A stretch of 64,000 bases of DNA, taken from Terracoccus sp. 273MFTsu3.1 (lineage in GTDB: Bacteria > Actinomycetota > Actinomycetes > Actinomycetales > Dermatophilaceae). Position numbers and translations under genes: made by a program. The stretch covers positions 330,382-394,381 of the forward strand of contig NZ_KB911824.1 in NCBI RefSeq assembly GCF_000383675.1. Direction: 5' to 3'. This document shows, in pieces, positions 36,880-45,461 of this stretch (position 1 is its first letter; each line of letters begins with the position of its first letter). Under the pieces are notes generated by a model. It did no database searches. It was not told where the DNA came from and saw only the letters and a list, made by a program, of their open reading frames with translations.

Positions 36880-37839
36880 TCAGACCGGGATGTCGCCGCC
36901 ACGATCCGGGTCGACGCCCCAGAGCCGGGCGACGTGCGAGGCGTCGGTGCCACAGCACCCTCCGACGACCGTGACGCCCGGGACCCGTCCGACCACCAGG
37001 TCGTGCCCCGCCGAGATGGTGTCGAGGTCGCCCGCGTCCAGGTCGTCGGCGTCGTCGAGCTCCGCATGGCTGCGCGTCGAGGTGTTGTAGCGCAGCCCGA
37101 GCAGCCTGCTGCGCCAGGCGCTCCCGTCGTCAGCGGCATCCAATCCTGCGAGCACGTGTTCCGGGTGGGCGCAGTTGACGAGGTAGTAGTCCGGTGCCTC
37201 CCGCTCGTCGACCTCGGTGATCGTCTCGGCCAGCGTCGTCCCGTCGGGAAGCCGCCCGTCGACCTCCACCGTGAACGAGATCGCCACGGGCAGCCCCAGC
37301 TCCCGGCACGACTGCGCGATCCCGATCGCCTCGCCCGCGGTGGTGAGGGTGTAGGCCGTGACGACGTCGGCGCCCGCCTCGGCGAACGCCGCCACCTGGG
37401 CGTGGTGGTAGTCCGCAGCCTCGGCCGGGTTCGGCGCACCGGCACTGCGGTAGCCGTCGCCCCGTGGGCCCACCACCCCCACGACGACGACGTCCTGCAG
37501 CCCGAGCTCGACGGCATACCGGCGACGCAGCGACCGGAGCAGGTCGACGGCGTCGGCGTTGGCACGGTCGAGGTCGGTCGTCGAGTGGCCGAGCCGCCCG
37601 CCCCAGTCCGGGTTGGCACGCCACGTCGGTGACTCGAGGAGCAGGCCCGCCCCGGCTCGCGCGGCGATGGAGGCGTACGCGTCGTAGTAGCCCGTGAGCA
37701 GCTCGCGGCCGGCCGCGTCACCGAGCAACGGGTATGCGGCGAAGTCCTGGAGCTCGACGCCGTGGTTGAAGATGAGGTCGGTCTCCAGGCCACCGTCCGT
37801 CACCATCGGCCGACCGGCCAGCTGTGGCAGGTGATGCAT
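36880..37839 (-). CDS. mmuM: homocysteine S-methyltransferase
   Basis: Zinc-dependent methyltransferase using S-methylmethionine (or similar) to methylate homocysteine. 319 residues. N-terminal TDGGLETDLIFNHGVELQDF is typical of the MmuM/HMT family. Zinc-ligand cysteines lie in YLVNCAHPEHVLAGL and the C-terminal VVGGCCGTDASHVARL. Start: ATG at 37839 with GGGAG at five-base spacing. It is oriented against the his genes and converges on the small membrane protein gene with a 6-base gap. In the 258 bases between it and priA I see no clear site apart from one GGCATAC copy. Confidence 0.9.
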   Translation of the reverse strand: MHHLPQLAGRPMVTDGGLETDLIFNHGVELQDFAAYPLLGDAAGRELLTGYYDAYASIAARAGAGLLLESPTWRANPDWGGRLGHSTTDLDRANADAVDLLRSLRRRYAVELGLQDVVVVGVVGPRGDGYRSAGAPNPAEAADYHHAQVAAFAEAGADVVTAYTLTTAGEAIGIAQSCRELGLPVAISFTVEVDGRLPDGTTLAETITEVDEREAPDYYLVNCAHPEHVLAGLDAADDGSAWRSRLLGLRYNTSTRSHAELDDADDLDAGDLDTISAGHDLVVGRVPGVTVVGGCCGTDASHVARLWGVDPDRGGDIPV

Positions 37840-38097
37840 GACGGCTCCCGTGCGTCGCGAGGTTCGGGTCCCCCCGGTGTACCAGACACGACCACGGGGC
37901 ACGAGCAGAACGCCGGGAGGGCGACCGCGCCGGGGTGGGCGCGCGATCCACGGACGGACACGCCAGGAGCCGCGCCGCAGGCACACGGCATACTCGGTTG
38001 GTCGCACGTCCGGGGTCCCGCGCCCGGACACACCTGACACCGACCACCACACCGACCACGACCGCGACGGCCGTGACCGACCCGAGGAGCCGACCCG

Positions 38098-38856
38098 ATG
38101 ACCGGCCAGCACCACGCCGTCCAGCCCCACCTCGAGCTTCTGCCCGCCGTCGACATCGCCGGTGGCCGTGCCGTCCAGCTGGTCCAGGGCGTCGCCGGCA
38201 CGGGCGGCGAGTTCGGAGACCCGTGGGAGGCCGCGCTGCGCTGGCAGGAGCAGGGGGCGGAGTGGATCCACCTCGTCGACCTCGACGCGGCCTTCGGTCG
38301 CGGCAGCAACCGCGACCTCATCGCCTCGATCGTCGGCCGGCTCGACCTGCAGGTCGAGCTCTCCGGTGGCATCCGCGACACGGAGTCGCTCGACGCGGCG
38401 CTCGCCACGGGCTGCCGCCGCGTCAACATCGGCACCGCCGCGCTCGAGGACCCCGAGTGGACGGCGTCGATCATCGGCACGCACGGTGACCGCGTCGCCA
38501 TCGGCCTCGACGTCCGGGGCACCACGCTGGCGGCCCGGGGGTGGACCCGCGAGGGCGGTGACCTCTGGGAGACGCTCGCGCGCCTCGATGCCGAGGGCTG
38601 TGCGCGTTACGTCGTGACCGACGTCAACAAGGACGGCATGCTCCAGGGGCCCAACGTGCAGCTCCTGCGCGACGTCTGCGCCCGAACCGACCGGCCGGTG
38701 GTGGCCAGCGGTGGCGTCTCCACCCTGGAGGACATCGCCGCGATCCGCGAGATCGTCGGTGAGGGCGTCGAGGGGGCGATCGTCGGCTCGGCGCTCTACC
38801 GGGGCGCGTTCACGCTGCCCGAGGCCCTCGACGTCGCCGGACGCCCGGCGTCATGA
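38098..38856 (+). CDS. priA: bifunctional phosphoribosyl isomerase A (HisA/TrpF)
   Basis: TIM-barrel isomerase; in actinobacteria PriA usually serves both histidine (ProFAR isomerase) and tryptophan (PRA isomerase) synthesis. 252 residues. Catalytic Asp pair: [18 protein letters not shown] and [16 protein letters not shown]. Other motifs are [39 protein letters not shown] and [19 protein letters not shown]. The Trp of GWTREGG corresponds to the PriA-type substrate loop. Dual activity is inferred from lineage. Shine-Dalgarno GAGGAG. The stop overlaps the next gene (ATGA). Confidence 0.92.
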   Translation: MTGQHHAVQPHLELLPAVDIAGGRAVQLVQGVAGTGGEFGDPWEAALRWQEQGAEWIHLVDLDAAFGRGSNRDLIASIVGRLDLQVELSGGIRDTESLDAALATGCRRVNIGTAALEDPEWTASIIGTHGDRVAIGLDVRGTTLAARGWTREGGDLWETLARLDAEGCARYVVTDVNKDGMLQGPNVQLLRDVCARTDRPVVASGGVSTLEDIAAIREIVGEGVEGAIVGSALYRGAFTLPEALDVAGRPAS

Positions 38857-39644
38857 CAGCGTCGGCACCGGGTCCCGGCCGCCACGACGAGCAGGGACGC
38901 CCCGCCGACTCTGCCGGTCAGGCCTGGGAGGGCAAGTCGATCCCGTCGCACGGCTTCTCCGGCGACTCCGGCGCAGCAGATCCCGACCTCGTCACCGCGC
39001 TGGCGGCGGCGCACGCCGCCCCCGGTGGTGACGCGGAGACGGCGCTCATGGAGCACGCCGCGCAGGCGCGCTGGCTCGTCCCCGTGGTCGCCGTGGCGTC
39101 CGAGGTCGACGAGTCCGGACCGCACGCCGTCGACACGCGCAGCGACATGGCCGCCGTCACCCTGACCTCCCCCGACGGGTCGCGGGCACTGCCGATGTTC
39201 ACCTCCCTCGAGAGCCTGGCGGCGTGGGACCCGAGCGCCCGGCCCGTGCCGGTCCGCGCGGCCGCGGCGGCCCAGGCGGCCATCAGCGAGGAGTGCCAGG
39301 TGCTCCTCGTCGACGTCGCATCGCCCCACGCCACGGTGCTGCGGCCGAGCATGCTCTGGGCGCTCGCGCAGGAGCGCGCGTGGGAGCCCAGCCATCGTGA
39401 CGCCCACGTCGCGGCGGCCGTACGAGCGGCGGTCGAGACCGAGCCGCAGGTCGTGGGCCACCGTCTGGAGGCGGGGGAGCCCGCCGGCGCCGGCGTGCTG
39501 CGGGTCGTGCTGACCCTCGAGCCCGGCCTCGACGCCGAGGCCGTCGGGGCGGTCGCGACACGGATCGGGGAGCGGATCGCGACCGACGGCGAGACCCGTG
39601 CGAGGATCGATGCTCTGACCTTCGCGCTCGAAGCGGCGCGCTGA
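38853..39644 (+). CDS. SseB family protein
   Basis: 263 residues. N-terminal 45 residues are hydrophilic. The SseB N-terminal-type domain covers [57 protein letters not shown] and [18 protein letters not shown]. The C-terminal half resembles the ACT-like region of this family ([18 protein letters not shown]). Biochemical role unknown. ATG 38853 overlaps the priA stop, so it is co-translated; priA-SseB is a frequent pair in Micrococcales. Confidence 0.82.
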   Translation: MTASAPGPGRHDEQGRPADSAGQAWEGKSIPSHGFSGDSGAADPDLVTALAAAHAAPGGDAETALMEHAAQARWLVPVVAVASEVDESGPHAVDTRSDMAAVTLTSPDGSRALPMFTSLESLAAWDPSARPVPVRAAAAAQAAISEECQVLLVDVASPHATVLRPSMLWALAQERAWEPSHRDAHVAAAVRAAVETEPQVVGHRLEAGEPAGAGVLRVVLTLEPGLDAEAVGAVATRIGERIATDGETRARIDALTFALEAAR

Positions 39645-39670
39645 GTACATCACCCCTGGAGGTGCCGGAC

Positions 39671-41110
39671 GTGGACACCACACCCCAGACGACTCGGGAG
39701 CGTGACCCCGAGGTGCCTCCCGCGACGGCCGGCGCCGGGGCCGCCGCTGCCGGCACGACCGGGACCAACCGCCCCGGACCCCGGTCGGCCGGACGGTCGG
39801 CCGGACGGTCGGGCCGACGGTCGGGTGGGGGCTCGCCCGGCTCGAGCGGTCCTCTCGGCTTCATCGTCGACCCGGCCCTCGACGCGCAGCGCCGCCGCGA
39901 CCTGCGGCAGATGCGGCTCGTCGCCACCGGCCTCCTCGTGTTCGCCGCGATCGTCTACGTCCTCACGCGCGGGCACGACGACGGGCTGCTTGGCTTCGTC
40001 AACGCCGGCGCCGAGGCCTCGATGGTCGGCGCCTGCGCCGACTGGTTCGCCGTCACCGCGATCTTCCGGCACCCGCTCGGGCTCCCCATCCCGCACACGG
40101 CCCTCATCCCGCGCAAGAAGGAGATGATCGGGCGCAGCCTCGAGGAGTTCGTCAGCGAGAACTTCATGCGCGAGGACATCATCCGCGAGCGGGTGCTCGA
40201 CGCCGAGCCCACCCGCCGGGCGGCCGAGTGGGCCCTCGTCCCGGGCCACGCGAAGCGCCTCGTCGACGAGGTCGCGACGGTCACGGTCCACGCGCTGCAC
40301 CGGATCCCCGACGAGGACGTCCGCGCCGTCATCGAACAGGCCCTGCTCCCGCGCCTCGCGCAGGAGCCGGTCAGCTCGCTCGCCGGTGGGCTGCTCGACC
40401 AGGTGGTGCGCGACGAGGCGCACGTCGGCCTCGTCGACCTCGCCCTCGACGAGGTCCGGGTCTGGCTCGTCGACAACGAGGACGTCTTCGAGTCGCTCAT
40501 CACGCAGCGCGCCCCGGCGTGGGTGCCCGCCGCGATCAACGACATCGTGGCCCGCAAGGTCCACGTCGAGGCGCTCAAGTGGCTGGCCGACATCCGCAAC
40601 GACCCACGGCACGACGTGCGGCTCGCCCTCGACAAGCTGCTGATCGACCTCGCCGACGACCTCCAGCACGACCCCGTGACGCAGGCCAAGGCCGAGCGCC
40701 TCAAGGAGCGCGTGCTGTCGCATCCGCAGGTGGCGGACACGGCGATGTCGCTGTGGGCCTCGTTCCGTGCCGTCGTCGTCGCCGCCCTCGAGGACGAGGA
40801 CGGGCCCGTGCGCGCCCGGGCCGTGACCGAGGTGGCGGCGCTCGCCGAGCGGCTACTCGCGGACGCTCCGTTGCGCGACCGCATCGACACGCGGATCTGC
40901 GACGCGACGATCTACGCCGTCGACCGCTACGGCACCGAGCTGACGAGGATCATCAGCGACACCGTCGACCGGTGGGACGGCAAGGAGACGGCCGAGCGCG
41001 TCGAGCTCCAGGTGGGTCGTGACCTGCAGTTCATCCGGATCAACGGCACCCTCGTCGGAGGCCTCATCGGCATGCTCATCCACGCCGTCTCGATCATCCT
41101 GCCGTCCTGA
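39671..41110 (+). CDS. DUF445 family membrane protein
   Basis: 479 residues from GTG 39671 (GGAGG eight bases upstream); the GTG at 39662 overlaps that site. A low-complexity Gly/Arg/Ser N-terminus of about 60 residues. A DUF445 domain starts with a membrane helix (MRLVATGLLVFAAIVYVLT), the signature AGAEASMVGACADWFAVTAI and FRHPLGLPIPHTALIPRKK. A long helical soluble region follows. A C-terminal hydrophobic helix (RINGTLVGGLIGMLIHAVSI) closes it. Function unknown for the family. Transcribed alone or with the SseB gene. Confidence 0.88.
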   Translation: MDTTPQTTRERDPEVPPATAGAGAAAAGTTGTNRPGPRSAGRSAGRSGRRSGGGSPGSSGPLGFIVDPALDAQRRRDLRQMRLVATGLLVFAAIVYVLTRGHDDGLLGFVNAGAEASMVGACADWFAVTAIFRHPLGLPIPHTALIPRKKEMIGRSLEEFVSENFMREDIIRERVLDAEPTRRAAEWALVPGHAKRLVDEVATVTVHALHRIPDEDVRAVIEQALLPRLAQEPVSSLAGGLLDQVVRDEAHVGLVDLALDEVRVWLVDNEDVFESLITQRAPAWVPAAINDIVARKVHVEALKWLADIRNDPRHDVRLALDKLLIDLADDLQHDPVTQAKAERLKERVLSHPQVADTAMSLWASFRAVVVAALEDEDGPVRARAVTEVAALAERLLADAPLRDRIDTRICDATIYAVDRYGTELTRIISDTVDRWDGKETAERVELQVGRDLQFIRINGTLVGGLIGMLIHAVSIILPS

Positions 41111-41150
41111 CACGGCCCTGCCGTCCGGCCCAGCCGCCCGAGCCGAGAGC

Positions 41151-41609
41151 TCAGGCGCCGGCGTCGAGGCGCTCGGTCACCCGCCGCAGGGTGCGGTGCA
41201 GGTCGAGCATCTCCCGGCGCGACAGGCCGCTGCGCACGGCGATCTGGTGCGGCACGTCCCCGAGGGCGGCGAGGCGGTCGTGACCGGCGGCGGTGGCCGA
41301 CACGAGCACCCGTCGCTCGTCCTCGGGATCGCGGACGCGCTCCACGAGCCCGGCGGCCTCCATCCGCTTGAGCAGCGGTGAGAGCGTGCCCGAGTCGAGG
41401 CGCAGGTGCCCGCCGAGGCTGCTCACCGTCAGCGGGCCGTGCTCGCCGACCGTCATGAGGGCGATGTACTGCGGGTACGAGAGCCCGTGCTCGCCCAGCA
41501 GCTCGCGGTAGACGGCGTCGAACGCCCGCACGGTCGTGTGCATGGCGTAGCAGATCTGCTGCTCGAGGCTCAGGGCACCGGCGGGGGACGTCGGATTGGA
41601 CGGGCTCAT
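41151..41609 (-). CDS. ohrR: organic hydroperoxide-sensing MarR-family repressor OhrR
   Basis: 152 residues, MarR winged helix. The redox-sensing Cys is Cys20 in LEQQICYAMHTTVRAFDAVY, the hallmark position of OhrR. Then HGLSYPQYIALMTVGEHGPL, the recognition helix region VSSLGGHLRLDSGTLSPLLKRM and the wing DERRVLVSAT. Divergent from ohr with 59 bases between, containing the candidate operator. Known model: peroxide oxidises the Cys, the repressor leaves DNA and ohr is induced. Confidence 0.93.
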   Translation of the reverse strand: MSPSNPTSPAGALSLEQQICYAMHTTVRAFDAVYRELLGEHGLSYPQYIALMTVGEHGPLTVSSLGGHLRLDSGTLSPLLKRMEAAGLVERVRDPEDERRVLVSATAAGHDRLAALGDVPHQIAVRSGLSRREMLDLHRTLRRVTERLDAGA

Positions 41610-41635
41610 GGGCCAAGCGTACTATCAAATTGCGC

Positions 41636-41648
41636 ACAATCTAATTGT
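41636..41648 (+). promoter_or_regulatory. candidate OhrR operator
   Basis: ACAAT-CTA-ATTGT inverted repeat in the AT-rich ohrR/ohr intergenic region. It is similar to the AATTGT-type half-sites known for OhrR. Confidence 0.7.
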
Positions 41649-41668
41649 TGGCAACACAAGGAGCCTCG

Positions 41669-42097
41669 ATGAGCACCATCACCCAGACCGCCCAGTACGT
41701 CGCCTCGGCCACCGCCTCCGGACGTGAGGGCCGTGCCGTCACGTCGGACGGTCGCCTCGACGTCACGCTCGCCGCCCCCCGCGAGCTCGGCGGCAGCGGG
41801 GAGGGCACGAACCCGGAGCAGCTCTTCGCCGCCGGGTATGCCGCCTGCTTCGCGAGCGCTCTCGGGCTCGTCGCGCGCAAGCGCCGCGTCGAGGACTTCG
41901 ACGTCGCCGTGACCGCGGACGTCAGCCTCTCCGGCTCGTCGGGCACCGGCTTCGGCCTCGGGGTCGTGCTCCACGTCGAGCTGCCCGAGGGCCTCGACCC
42001 GCAGCTGGCCCGCGAGCTCGTCGACACGGCTCACCAGGTGTGCCCCTACTCCAACGCGACGCGCGGCAACATCCCGGTCGAGATCGTCGTCGACTGA
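41669..42097 (+). CDS. ohr: organic hydroperoxide resistance protein
   Basis: Thiol peroxidase of the OsmC/Ohr fold that reduces organic hydroperoxides with lipoyl-type donors. 142 residues. Reactive Cys60 in FAAGYAACFASALG and resolving Cys125 in AHQVCPYSNATRGNIPV. N-terminal part has ATASGREGRAVTSDGRLDV and GTNPEQLFAAGY. ATG 41669 has AAGGAG five bases upstream. Divergent OhrR regulator next door. Confidence 0.96.
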   Translation: MSTITQTAQYVASATASGREGRAVTSDGRLDVTLAAPRELGGSGEGTNPEQLFAAGYAACFASALGLVARKRRVEDFDVAVTADVSLSGSSGTGFGLGVVLHVELPEGLDPQLARELVDTAHQVCPYSNATRGNIPVEIVVD

Positions 42098-42161
42098 CGT
42101 CACCCGACCCCAGCCGCATCGCACCAGAACTGCCAGAACCGCTGTCCCAGAAGGAGACCCG

Positions 42162-43163
42162 ATGACCAACCCCCGTGAGGTCCAGCTCGTCCGCCGCCCC
42201 GTCGGCTGGCCCACCCCTGACGACTTCGCCCTCGTCGAGAGCGCGCCCGTCGACCTCGCCGATGGCTGGGTCCGCGTCCGCAACGAGGTCATGTCGGTCG
42301 ACCCGTACATGCGTGGTCGCATGAGCGACGCCAAGTCCTACGCGGAGCCGTACGCACTGGGCGAGGCCATGCACGGCGGTGCGGTCGGCGTCGTCACCGA
42401 GTCGCGGGCCGACGGCGTCGCCGTCGGTGACCACGTGCTCCACGGCCTCGGCTGGCGCGAGGAGGCCGTCGTCGACGGCTCCGCCGTCCGTGTCGTCGAC
42501 ACGTCGGTGGCCCCGGCCTCCGCCTACCTCGGCGTGCTCGGCATGACCGGCCTCACGGCATACGCCGGCCTGACCCGTGTCGCGCAGCTCAAGGAGGGGG
42601 ACGTCGTCTTCGTCTCCGGCGCGGCCGGGGCCGTCGGGAGCGTCGTCGGCCAGGTGGCCAAGGCGCTGGGCGCGAGCCGGGTCATCGGCAGCGCCGGCTC
42701 GCAGGAGAAGGTCGACCACCTGCTGGACGACCTCGGCTTCGACGCCGCGTTCAACTACAAGGACGGCCGCGTCTCCGACCTGCTCCGAGAGGCCGCGCCC
42801 GACGGTGTCGACGTCTACTTCGACAACGTCGGCGGCGACCACCTCGAGGCCGCCATCGGTTCGCTGCGGCTCGGTGGCCGCATCGCGATCTGCGGCGCGA
42901 TCTCGGTCTACAACAACACCGAGCCGGCCCCTGGCCCGCGCAACCTCGCGCGCCTCATCCAGACCCGCGGCACGATCACGGGCTTCCTCGTCGGCGACCA
43001 CTGGGACCTCGCGGGCGAGTACGCCCAGCGCGCGGCCGGCTGGATCGCGGACGGCACGTTGACCTCGCGCGAGACGTTCGGCGACGGGATCGACCACGCG
43101 GTCGACGCCTTCCTCGGCGTCCTGCGGGGCGAGAACGTCGGCAAGATGGTCGTCCGCCTCTGA
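42162..43163 (+). CDS. NADP-dependent MDR-family oxidoreductase
   Basis: Zinc-independent medium-chain reductase of the leukotriene B4 12-hydroxydehydrogenase/prostaglandin reductase type (CurA/YncB relatives), reducing C=C bonds of enones. 333 residues. SVDPYMRGRMSDAKSYA is a strong family signature. The cofactor site is FVSGAAGAVGSVVGQVAKAL, followed by YFDNVGGDHLEAAI and GRIAICGAISVYNN. Shine-Dalgarno AAGGAG before ATG 42162. 64 bases behind ohr on the same strand; possibly co-induced for detoxification of lipid-peroxide products (inference). Confidence 0.9.
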   Translation: MTNPREVQLVRRPVGWPTPDDFALVESAPVDLADGWVRVRNEVMSVDPYMRGRMSDAKSYAEPYALGEAMHGGAVGVVTESRADGVAVGDHVLHGLGWREEAVVDGSAVRVVDTSVAPASAYLGVLGMTGLTAYAGLTRVAQLKEGDVVFVSGAAGAVGSVVGQVAKALGASRVIGSAGSQEKVDHLLDDLGFDAAFNYKDGRVSDLLREAAPDGVDVYFDNVGGDHLEAAIGSLRLGGRIAICGAISVYNNTEPAPGPRNLARLIQTRGTITGFLVGDHWDLAGEYAQRAAGWIADGTLTSRETFGDGIDHAVDAFLGVLRGENVGKMVVRL

Positions 43164-43186
43164 CGGCACCCGCACGTCGGACGGGA

Positions 43187-43214
43187 AAGGGCGGGTGCGT
43201 CGGCACCCGCCCTT
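43187..43214 (+). terminator. bidirectional terminator between convergent genes
   Basis: AAGGGCGGGTGC / GCACCCGCCCTT, perfect 12-bp stem, GTCG loop, midway between the oxidoreductase and EF-G2 stop codons. Confidence 0.8.
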
Positions 43215-43241
43215 CGCCGTCCCGGGCGATCCTGCGTGACG

Positions 43242-45308
43242 TCAGCCCCCGAGGAGCTCCTTGGCCTTGTCGGCCGGCAGCAGGTCGTGGCGCAGCGGCT
43301 CGCGCACGAACGACCCGGTGCCGTGCGACACCGACCGGAGGTCGATGGGGTAGCGCGACAGCTCGGCCGAAGGCACCTCGGCGTGCACCACGGTCCAGCC
43401 TCCCTCGGGCCCCATCCCGTCGGCCGGCTCGGTCCCGAGCACCTGCCCCCGCCGTCCCCGCAGGTCGGACATGACCGCACCGAGGTACTCGTCGGCGATG
43501 GTGATGTCGACCCGGTCGATCGGCTCGAGCAGCGCCATCGTCGAGGCGTTCGCCGCCTCCTTGAGGGCCAGCGCCGCAGCGGTCTGGAAGGCGACGTCGG
43601 ACGAGTCGACGGAGTGCGACTTGCCGTCGGTGAGCGTGACGCGGACGTCGACGACCGGGTGGCCGGTGAGCAGCCCCTTCTCGAGCTGGAGACGGGCCCC
43701 CTTCTCGACGGACGGGATGAACTGGCGCGGCACGGCCCCGCCGACGACCTTGTCGACGAACTCGAAGCCCGATCCGCGGGGCAGCGGCTCGATGACGATC
43801 GAGCACACGGCGTACTGCCCGTGACCACCCGACTGCTTGACGTGCCGACCCTGCACCGAGCACGTGCGCACGAAGGTCTCGCGCAGCGCGGTCCGGTAGG
43901 GCTCGGCCGTCACCGTGACGCCGTAGCGCTCGGAGAGCTGGTCGATGAGGTCGTCGACGTGGGCCTGGCCCATCGTCCAGAGCACGACCTGGTCCGTCTC
44001 GTGCGAGTGCTCCATCCGCATCGTGACGTCCTCGGCCACGAGGCGTTGCAGCGCCCCGCCGAGCTTGTCGTCGTCGGACTTCGTCGCGGCGCGGATCGCG
44101 ACGGGCAGCTGCGGCTCGGGGAGCAGCCACGGCTCGACGACCGCGGGCCGGTCCACGGAGGACAGGGTGTCGGACGTCTCGGCGTGGGTCAGCTTCGTCA
44201 CGAGCGCGAGGTCGCCGGCGATGGCGGTGCCGCGGGGGCGGTGCGACTCGATGAAGGGCGACGCGAGCGGGCCGACGCGCTCGTCGTCGTCGTGGGCCGG
44301 GTGGCCGGCGACCTCGTGCCCGACGAAGTCACCGAGGTGGCCCGACACGTGCACGGTCTCGTCGACCCGGAGCGTGCCGGAGAAGACGCGCACGAGCGAC
44401 AGGCGCCCGACGTACGGGTCGGTCGTCGTGCGCACGACCTCGGCCACGAGCGGCTGGGACGGGTCACACGTCACGCCCTTGAGGGGGCCACCGACCGGCG
44501 ACGTGACGGCCGGCAGCGGGTGCACGGTGGGGTCGGGGAAGGCCCGCTCGATCATCCCGAGCAGCTCCTCGGTGCCCGCGCCGGTCAGGGGCGAGACCGG
44601 GACGATCGGGAAGAAGGTGCCCTGGGCGATCGCGGTGCGCAGGTCGCCGAGCAGCGAGTCGGTGTCGAGGGTCTCGCCCTCGAGGTAGCGGTCGAGCAGC
44701 GTCGCGTCCTCGGACTCCTCGATGACGGACTCGATGAGGGCCGACCGCGCGTCCTCGTGCTCGGCGGACGTCTCGCCGGTCAGCAGGCCCACGACCCCGC
44801 TGACCGAGCCGTCCTCGACGACCGGCCAGTGGGTGGCCCGGGCATCGCCGAAGGTGCGGCGGCACATCTCGACGGTCGAGGCGAAGTCGGCGCGCGGCTG
44901 GTCGAGGTGGGTCACGACGACGGCTCGCGGCATCCCGACGGCCGCGCACTCGCGCCACAGCAGCGACACGGGCCGGTCGATGTCGTCTGCGCCCGAGACG
45001 ACGAAGACGGCGGCGTCCGCGGCCCGGAGGCCCGCGCGGAGGTCGCCGACGAAGTCGGGGTAGCCAGGGGTGTCGAGGAGGTTGAGGGTGACGGGGCCGG
45101 ACTCGAACGAGGCGGCGACGAGGGTCGTGGTGCGGACGTGGTCGCCCACGGAGGTGCGCTGACCGGGGACACGTGCTGCGACGAGCGCCTCGAAGAGTGC
45201 GGTCTTGCCGGCCCCGCCGGGTCCGACCAGCACGACGTTGCGGATGTCCTGCGGCGAGGCGGGGTTGGGGGCCGCAGGAAGATCTGATCTGCCGGGCGTC
45301 TTTGCCAT
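43242..45308 (-). CDS. elongation factor G-like protein EF-G2 (FusA2 type)
   Basis: 688 residues with the full EF-G domain order: GTP-binding domain, domain II, domain III/V ribosome-facing folds, IV in between. P-loop NVVLVGPGGAGKTALFEAL near residue 25. Switch II is DTPGYPDF (canonical EF-G DTPGH), and the guanine-specificity site reads THLDQP instead of NKxD. Domain IV/V motifs: VKQSGGHGQYAVCSIVIEP, GSGFEFVDKVVGGAVPRQFI, SHSVDSSDVAFQTAAALALK, EPIDRVDITIADEYLGAVMS. Start ATG 45308 is read as MAKTPGRSD, with AGGAG at 12-base spacing. Mycobacterial FusA2 is the nearest described relative; its role is unclear and it is not the main translocase. Confidence 0.9.
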   Translation of the reverse strand: MAKTPGRSDLPAAPNPASPQDIRNVVLVGPGGAGKTALFEALVAARVPGQRTSVGDHVRTTTLVAASFESGPVTLNLLDTPGYPDFVGDLRAGLRAADAAVFVVSGADDIDRPVSLLWRECAAVGMPRAVVVTHLDQPRADFASTVEMCRRTFGDARATHWPVVEDGSVSGVVGLLTGETSAEHEDARSALIESVIEESEDATLLDRYLEGETLDTDSLLGDLRTAIAQGTFFPIVPVSPLTGAGTEELLGMIERAFPDPTVHPLPAVTSPVGGPLKGVTCDPSQPLVAEVVRTTTDPYVGRLSLVRVFSGTLRVDETVHVSGHLGDFVGHEVAGHPAHDDDERVGPLASPFIESHRPRGTAIAGDLALVTKLTHAETSDTLSSVDRPAVVEPWLLPEPQLPVAIRAATKSDDDKLGGALQRLVAEDVTMRMEHSHETDQVVLWTMGQAHVDDLIDQLSERYGVTVTAEPYRTALRETFVRTCSVQGRHVKQSGGHGQYAVCSIVIEPLPRGSGFEFVDKVVGGAVPRQFIPSVEKGARLQLEKGLLTGHPVVDVRVTLTDGKSHSVDSSDVAFQTAAALALKEAANASTMALLEPIDRVDITIADEYLGAVMSDLRGRRGQVLGTEPADGMGPEGGWTVVHAEVPSAELSRYPIDLRSVSHGTGSFVREPLRHDLLPADKAKELLGG

Positions 45309-45461
45309 GACCCCACCCAACTCCTGTAGCCCAGCCGTCACAAGACCCATCGCGTATGCCGCCCGCCACCTCGGTGGCCGTCCTCGGGTCGCGCTCGGGT
45401 GGGCTGCCGCCTCCGCGGAACCCGGGTGCGCACCGTCGGTGCGAGGTGACAGGCTGACGCC

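Noticed and set aside
43236..45287. A 683-codon plus-strand frame opposite the EF-G2 gene
   Set aside because: The minus-strand reading gives the full EF-G domain order; the plus-strand reading has no recognisable motif.
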